Below, piece after piece: positions 57,985 through 64,000 of a stretch of 64,000 bases of DNA. Every line of letters starts with the position of its first letter. The first letter of the stretch is position 1. The notes beneath the pieces were generated by a model, which searched no databases, was not told where the DNA came from, and saw only the letters and a program-made list of their open reading frames with translations. Both the position numbers and the translations under genes were made by a program. The DNA comes from Phallus indusiatus (Eukaryota > Basidiomycota > Agaricomycetes > Phallales > Phallaceae): contig JAQFWX010000026.1 of assembly GCA_027605045.1 (NCBI GenBank), positions 372,001 through 436,000 on the forward strand, read 5' to 3'.

Positions 57985-59558
57985 TAACTTTTTATGCTTA
58001 GCATTGGTGCGAAGAGGTGTTAACTCTGGCATCTCTCAACAAATAAAGGTCCCGCCGGCGAGGCCGGACTTCGCGAGATATCCGCATGTAAAATGTTATC
58101 CAATAAACTCCTGTATCCGTGTTTCCACCCGCATTATGAAAACACTCTGGCGTATTCGCTCAATTTTTGTATTTAATCATGCAGCAGTGTAACTCTGTAT
58201 GAATTTTGGCCGGTAACGTGCGTTGTGGATGATCAATGAACGTTGAACGTTGAACGTCCTGATTGAGTGTATAACATCTATCTGGTCTAATTTGGTGCGC
58301 TCTATTTTCTTATCATATAGTTTTGTCTCAACGCAAATCTGCTCGCATAGGTTTTGAACGATGATTCTTACAATGGATTTGATTGCCAGGACGGTTGTCA
58401 TGATTCACCTTCCCCGATTTCGCTGAATCGTTCATCTGGTTCGTTAAAACATCCTCCAGCTCGCCATGTTCCCATTCGTGATTATATGTGTATGTGTATT
58501 TGTTTATAGATTAATAGGAATTGTTGATATCTGCATCTTCTTTCCACGCTAGGAACCAGCTAAACATTTGCATCTCTTATTCTTGAGAAAGACTTCAATC
58601 GGATCAACCGTCTGAGTCGAGCCCTCTTTCGTTTTGTTCGTGCGCTCTACTGTTAAAATATCCTCTAATGAATATTGAATATTCTCAATCACCAAGATGT
58701 TTTATTAACATATTGCGCCCATACATATGATGCTAGGGTATCTCAACTGTTGCAAACTAGCACCTGCAAATATGTCGGCAGCTAGATGCCTCAGTTATAG
58801 AACGCGACGATAGCGATCGGACCCGATAGTTTGAGAAAGATAGCTGATGTGGATGGATAATAACGATAGTTCAACCCAGCTTATCAAAGTGTCAAAAGAG
58901 CACCAGCGTCAACCGTGATTTAGGTTTCACATGTTTGTATCCGTATCAAACAAAAGTATACATTACCAATGATGAAGCGGGTCATAGTAATACGCTGACA
59001 AATGCTCCGCATCCAAGTTGACAGTTTTTTTTGTCGATCTTGGCAGTGATTCAAGATGACCAAAACTTCCCAACGGTTTTCAAGAGCTCATCTCAGTTAC
59101 CCAGGATCACGAGAATCAGTAGAACGCTATGACTTCAAGATTATGCGAATCAGAGTCCGGACTCCGACATGATTTGATTAACAATATGCCCTCATCCGCT
59201 AACCATATGCGCCATAATGTGCGACGGCGGCAACCTGTTCACTGAAAAATTATACCTAAACGTGTGTTTATCTATTTGGTCTTAATGAACACATGCTGAA
59301 TAAATGAACGCGAAAAATACACAGGTTTTGCTCAAGCCTCAGACCTACTTTGGCCAATGCCCAGTCAATGTACTCCTAGTAACTCAAGATGGAAGGTATG
59401 ACTGGGAAACACAGCGAAGGCAATCTTTCGTGATAGATGGTTCCTTTTCGTTCAGTCTCAACTCATTTTGAGATTTTCTCATAGCTCGACTTGTCGTTCT
59501 TTAAAAACTCGGACGGAGTCAAGTTCAAAAAGTATCGCCTTTCAAAAAATTGTCCACA
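57985..59558. other. Intergenic, no gene recognised
   Basis: Short triple repeat GAACGTT at about 58237-58256; otherwise AT-rich with no supported ORF. The right end is the promoter side of DUF6533 copy H. Confidence 0.45.
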
Positions 59559-61655
59559 ATGTCTCTTTTAGGCTCTCTCTTTAAAGATCTTGAATTGTTT
59601 CAAACGACACTTCATCAAATTTACGTTTTGAACTACATTACAGGTACTAGCGCAGTCTCACAGTTCAAGCTTTATTCAATTGAATATACTGAACGGTCCC
59701 TTGACCTACATAGTTGCTCTTTATGCTGTGATGGTGTACGATGTTATATTGACTTTTCCTAGAGAGGTAATGATTCACATATGCGCCATTTATTGTTTTC
59801 ATTGACACTTCTTTCTGTTCTAGATCGAATACATCTGGAGGTTATACCTAATTTTCTTCACTTGCAATCTTGTGTCCTCAAAAAATGCCAGGAAACCATT
59901 TTATTTCTCAAAATGCTTGTATCTTTTTTCGCGGTATTATGGACTAGTCAGTCTAAGGTGAGAAAAAATGTTATCATGCATATATATTCTCATGCTTGCG
60001 GGTTATGGCCAACCAGTATCATAGTCTTCAGTAAAGTCATTTCATATCCATCTGTTTTGCGTGTTTACTTCCTTCTGTGAAACAGTGTCGGTAGTTCCAG
60101 GCAGGTCTATCAAAGTACGTCAATTCTCTATAGTGCATATAGCTGCTAGTTTTGCTAACGAAGCTTAGAGGTAACATATTATTATGAGCGTTAGACACGG
60201 TGCCATTAATTGTGTGATTCTATGTTTCAGCTGTCGCCCCGTTATATTATGGGACAGCAGGTAATAGATATTCTTTTTGGGAAAGTGAACTACGGAATAA
60301 TTTTCTGATTCTAAATTCCATTTAGTACTGGCGCGCAGGTACTAGAAATTGTGGTCAACCTTATTCTTTTCCTCCGTATCTACGCACTTTACGGCCAAAA
60401 CAAGAAACGTAAGTGACCTATTAGTTTTCAAGTTCAAGTAAGTTCTTTTTCACTGATATATGGTTCTTTTTATTATCAAGTGCTGTATTCAGTCTTGCCA
60501 ATTTATCTAAGTAAGTCCTAATTTATCAACTATTAACCGATTACGGTGTATTATTCACTTTCTGTGAAATTTGACTGGCAATTTCATTACATTCCGAAGT
60601 TGAGTCAGGAGTAGGTGTCAATTTTTACAAATAATATCGTTCGTTCTTATATTGATTTGAATAACAATTAGTTTATTCTATATGGCGGTATCCAAGCTGG
60701 AACGAAAGAAGTTGGAGATCTCATGGCTTTGCCACTCAACCTCTCTAGATCTGTTCCCGGATGTCTGCTTTATCAGAGGGTGATGCCTGCACTTAGCATC
60801 ACTCTTGCTGCTTGGTTGGTCCTTCTTTCCTCGTAGAATATGATATTTATCCCTCACAATACCTAGGATTCCTGCCCTTGTCCTATCTGGTATGTACGAA
60901 TTCCATGATCGTAGTCGCATCGCATATTGGGCTACAGATTTGGCATTGGCGACCATCACAATTAACCGATATCTTCTTCACAAGCTGTATTCTTCGGATT
61001 ATCCTTCTACAAAGTTTACGAAAAGTCTGTCACAGAGAGCGGGTCTTTCTGGACGCTTAGTAAAGATTTGAAACTTCCCGACTTGGTGAAAGTGATTTTT
61101 TTGGACGGTGTTATCTTCTATTTCGTGTAAGGCCCGGTCGTCGTGCACCCTTTCTTTTTACTATTATTGATACTCAACTAACATCTACGACAGGAACACT
61201 GGTAAGATTCCAAAAATATTCAATATCATGAACGTGCCCTGTAACCTTTTGTTATAAGTTGTAACAGGACTAGGTGCAACGTTAGTTCTGCGAGAGCATA
61301 ATCCTTATGCAGGAATCGCTTTGCCGTAAGTTTGAAGTATGTCTGCCAATATTTGATATAATCTGATTTATTATATGTAGTCTTGATATCCTGGTTTATT
61401 CACTAAGTGTAAATTTTGAATCCACCTATTATCTCTACCGTATCTCATGGTGTATTCTGTGTACATTAGGGTTGTCACTTCCTTCTCCACTTTCATGATA
61501 TCGCAAAACGAAAACAACAACCACTAACACAAATCACAAATATCGACATGGTTTTCAAACCTATGGGGAATGAGGCTCAGACTGCAACTGACTCTGATTT
61601 ATCCGGTACTACTTTAGCTCCAGGAAGTTCTGCAGGCATAGAAGACATCTACTAG
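59559..61655 (+). CDS. DUF6533 membrane protein, array copy H
   Basis: Start MSLLGSLFKDLELFQTTLHQ; stop TAG at 61653-61655 after AGIEDIY. Blocks: VALYAVMVYDVILTFPRE, IEYIW, KPFYFSKCLYLFSRYYGLVS, SVVPGRSIK, SCRPVILWDS, VLEIVVNLILFLRIYALYG, LYGGIQAGTKEVGDLMALPL, VMPALSITLAAW, FYKVYEKSV, DGVIFYFV, LGATLVLREHN, CHFLLHFHDIAKRKQQPLT. Microexons: 14 nt (TATCATAGTCTTCA), 2 nt at 60169-60170, 11 nt (TTGAGTCAGGA), 8 nt (GAACACTG). All joins are in phase. It groups with copy G. Confidence 0.78.
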
Positions 61656-62039
61656 TAGCATGTCGGGTCGATCCCAAATTTATTTAACTTTCAGCTTACG
61701 TTATGTAAATATAAGAGGTTTCCTAGTAGTATACACAAGTAAAATTACTTGCGTGTCTAATATTTCAGGCTCAAGCTTAAACCGTGTACGACCAATTGTG
61801 TACTATAATACTGAAGCTGCGCGTATGGTTACATATTATAAAGACGCAATTTTAAGATCAACGTAGAACTCTTTCAAACCTTGACCGCCGGGTCAACGGG
61901 TCAAGACAGCACGGATATAGAAATATGTACGTTGTATAACGACAACTTTCATGTTTATGAGAATAACTGGGAGACCGTCTGCCATTGTGCATCACGTGAA
62001 AGTGAAAAGGGCCGAAAAACTGTAAAAATTGTTGAGACA
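61656..62039. other. Intergenic, no gene recognised
   Basis: 3' flank of copy H. ORFs at 61660-61866 and 61858-62049 lack motifs. Confidence 0.4.
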
Positions 62040-62185
62040 TATTTTGCATTGTTACGGGTCGAACCTCTCGGACCCCTATACGGTACGTGTACGGCCCGTA
62101 TTACGGCTACCGTATTACGTCCTGTACGGATACGGTGCCGACCCCTATCCGGGACAGGCTACACAAGGAAAGTCCCGAAACGCGC
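62040..62185. repeat. TACGG/CCGTA motif cluster, transposon-end-like
   Basis: About 140 bases packed with CCGTA, TACGG, ACCCCTA and their reverse complements (for example TACGGTACGTGTACGGCCC and TATTACGGCTACCGTATTAC). Such clusters in both orientations resemble the subterminal repeats of hAT-type elements, as at 23.5-24.0 kb. No terminal repeat or transposase was found. Confidence 0.45.
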
Positions 62186-62330
62186 GATATTACCGAGTCA
62201 CGTTACACGACGCGTACTTCATTGTTTCAGAAAAATGTATATATACTAAAAACCATTATCTACAAAAAAATAACTAATTTTGTTATAGTACACTAGATAT
62301 TACGTAATAGACTTGAGCAGTTCGTCTCCA

Positions 62331-62392
62331 CCATCATGTGCCCCATCTTGTGATCCATCTTGTGCCCCATCTTGTGACCCATCCTGTGTCTC
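62331..62392 (+). repeat. Short tandem repeat, 15-bp unit
   Basis: Four imperfect units of CATCTTGTG(A/C)CCC type (CATCATGTGCCCC, CATCTTGTGATC, CATCTTGTGCCCC, CATCTTGTGACCC). Followed by a T/C-rich stretch to 62450. Confidence 0.6.
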
Positions 62393-62552
62393 TTTCTCCT
62401 CCCTCTCTCTATATTTCCAACAAATTTTCCCCCACTTTTCTCTCTATTTTCCAAAACACACAGTCACGGGTTCCCGTATCTTGCCACACTCCTGAGGCGC
62501 TCTCTTCAGCACACAGCCAGGCCATGTTCGAGTAGTAGTGAACGAAGTGAAT

Positions 62553-64000
62553 TCAAAGCAACCGCGATCGCCATTCTAGGATGGCCCTTGACAGACAGCT
62601 GTCAACTGGCAGATTTTTTCTTCTTTGCTCATCGTTCTCATCGTTCTCATCATTCTCTTTTTTTTCTTCATCATCTTCGTCTTCGTCGTCAGAGCTATCC
62701 TCGTCAAGAGTTTCATCCGAACCATGCATCCTCAGGTATACTTCAACCATTGGGTGAGGCGGTATCATATATCCCCTCTCTTCCGGCGTCAGCACCGGCC
62801 CGAGATATTCGCGCTCTAAAATCTCTTCCCAAGAGACTAGATCATTTGGCCATACAACGCATTCCCAAAGTCCGGCCATATGGAACGCGTGTTTCTGCAA
62901 ACACATCAAAGCCATTCCAACGCGAAGTCGATCCAGAAACCATGGTTCCGATACTTTGTCAGATCCAGTAACCGGCGGATACGGGATAGTGTCGACTATG
63001 CAAGAGGCGAACGAATAAGTATCGTCGCTGGTCATGAAAGGTATGTGTGCAACGATCGTGACTTCTTTAGCATCGTATATCAACCCAAAAAGCATAAACC
63101 AAGGTGGCAGGTCTCTTGTAGGTGTGAGACCTTGTTCAAATCGTAACTGCCAGTTTATGAGGTGCGTCTTTAGACTCGGTTCGATGGCTTTCGCTAACCG
63201 CCTAATAGCTTCTGATTTATCTTTTGGTCGAGAAGACGATGATGCCGTAGAGCACGCAAACTCTTCTGGCCATAAGGTAGGACCTTGTATTGCTATCACT
63301 AGTGCGGGATTCAAGATTGTCGCTCGAAGATTGACGTCTGGTGTCAACGGAGACATGTCGATAGGTACAGTTTGAACATAATGGAGAAGGAGAGAAAAGT
63401 CGACTTGAGGAGACTCGTCGCTTAGAGAGGACGGAAAGCGTGATTCAGTGTCGCTAAGTGTCAAATCAGTATCTTCATTCATATAAAAAAACAAAGCGTT
63501 ACTATTTTAGCCAGCAGCATGGGGTGCACATGAACAAACTAGAGATCGCCATCTTCGCTTCGTATTCGTGTGAGACATACTGAAAAACGTCTTTGAAGTG
63601 TGTCAAGGAATGAGCTGCATTGGGGTTGAGATTGTCCAGTGGAATGGGGTCATAGAGATCCCCTCGTTGTTTACGCGCAGGCTTTGAAAGGTAAAAGTCG
63701 GGCAAGAATGATTATGGATCGGAATGTCTTTTCTGTAACTCCTCCGGCGTTAATTGAACGATAGCGTCTTGTAGTCCTGAAGTCCATGTCTGCAGGACCA
63801 ACTTGGGTAGATTCGGAATCATAAAGTGTGGCCTTTGACCGTCGCTCTACCATAAGCAAACACAGGTAAGATCCTGAATAGAAGAACCAAATCAGAAAGA
63901 CAAACTTCTTTTTTTTCTGCCAGCGTGAACCACTCTTCAGGCAAATAAATCTTTGCAGGGCTCTGAAATTGCCAGTTGTTAATAAGCTCAACAAGGAAGG
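62553..64000 (-). CDS. Protein of unknown function with acidic Asp/Glu-rich segment (5' end off the window)
   Basis: The large exon 63494-62553 encodes 313 codons: DTDLTLSDTESRFPSSLSDE, VQTVPIDMSPLTPDVNLRAT, RRLAKAIEPSLKTHLINWQL, WFMLFGLIYDAKEVTIVAHI, SDKVSEPWFLDRLRVGMALM, AGLWECVVWPNDLVSWEEIL, an acidic run (SSDDEDEDDEEKKENDENDE) and a basic end VDSCLSRAILEWRSRLL. Upstream minus-strand stretches LVELINNWQFQSPAKIYLPE (63999-63880 region), TWTSGLQDAIVQLTPEELQK (63784 region) and DPIPLDNLNPNAAHSLTHFK (63645 region) look like earlier exons of the same gene, but phases between them are not solved. No domain recognised. Confidence 0.5.

Overview
The window looks like nuclear DNA from a mushroom-forming basidiomycete (Agaricomycetes). 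Genes are cut by many short GT-AG introns, mostly 48-66 nt, with CTRAY-like branch sites. Several proteins belong to families I know mainly from that group: DUF6533 membrane proteins, Ser/Thr-rich GPI-anchored proteins with a Kre9/Knh1-like domain, a Zn2Cys6 regulator and a TAP-like hydrolase. No bacterial or organellar gene is visible. Most real exons are far shorter than the long ORFs, so the gene models below were built by hand from splice sites and reading phase.

Layout. 1-10 kb: 5' end of an MFS transporter (minus), a lone exon-like ORF, an LTR-like remnant, a DUF6533 gene on the minus strand, a decayed ORF, and a repeat-containing type II membrane protein (minus). 10-14.5 kb: a Zn2Cys6 protein and a secreted GPI-type protein (both plus). 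15-62 kb: a dispersed head-to-tail array of DUF6533 genes, all on the plus strand. Six copies look intact (A 15315, B 19300, E 35982, F 42152, G 48410, H 59559), one is broken (C 22145) and one is a 3' fragment (D 34597). Other genes sit between the copies: two small secreted-protein genes, a mitochondrial EF-Ts pseudogene, a Pro-rich protein, a secreted protein, a Kre9-like GPI protein, a membrane-anchored TAP-like hydrolase, and a divergent pair (a very large minus-strand gene and a plus-strand gene) that look damaged. The right edge holds an acidic-tailed protein of unknown function on the minus strand.

23.1-27.9 kb is a transposon nest. I could separate nine LTR-type insertions (all with TG...CA ends, eight with exact 5-bp target duplications) from at least three families, stacked up to three deep, plus a long-inverted-repeat element with tRNA-like A and B boxes and hAT-like terminal-repeat elements. 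This nest lies inside DUF6533 copy C. A separate segmental duplication links 20785-23108 with 34597-36965.

The most unusual result is the architecture of the DUF6533 array genes. Each intact copy has 18 exons for about 350 residues, including microexons of 14, 2, 11 and 8 nt at the same places in every intact copy. The 2-nt exon (AG) is needed to keep the frame. In copy A all 18 exons sum to 1059 nt, an exact multiple of three.

No operon-like cooperation is expected. The visible themes are membrane or surface proteins under duplication and loss, and gene decay next to transposon nests.
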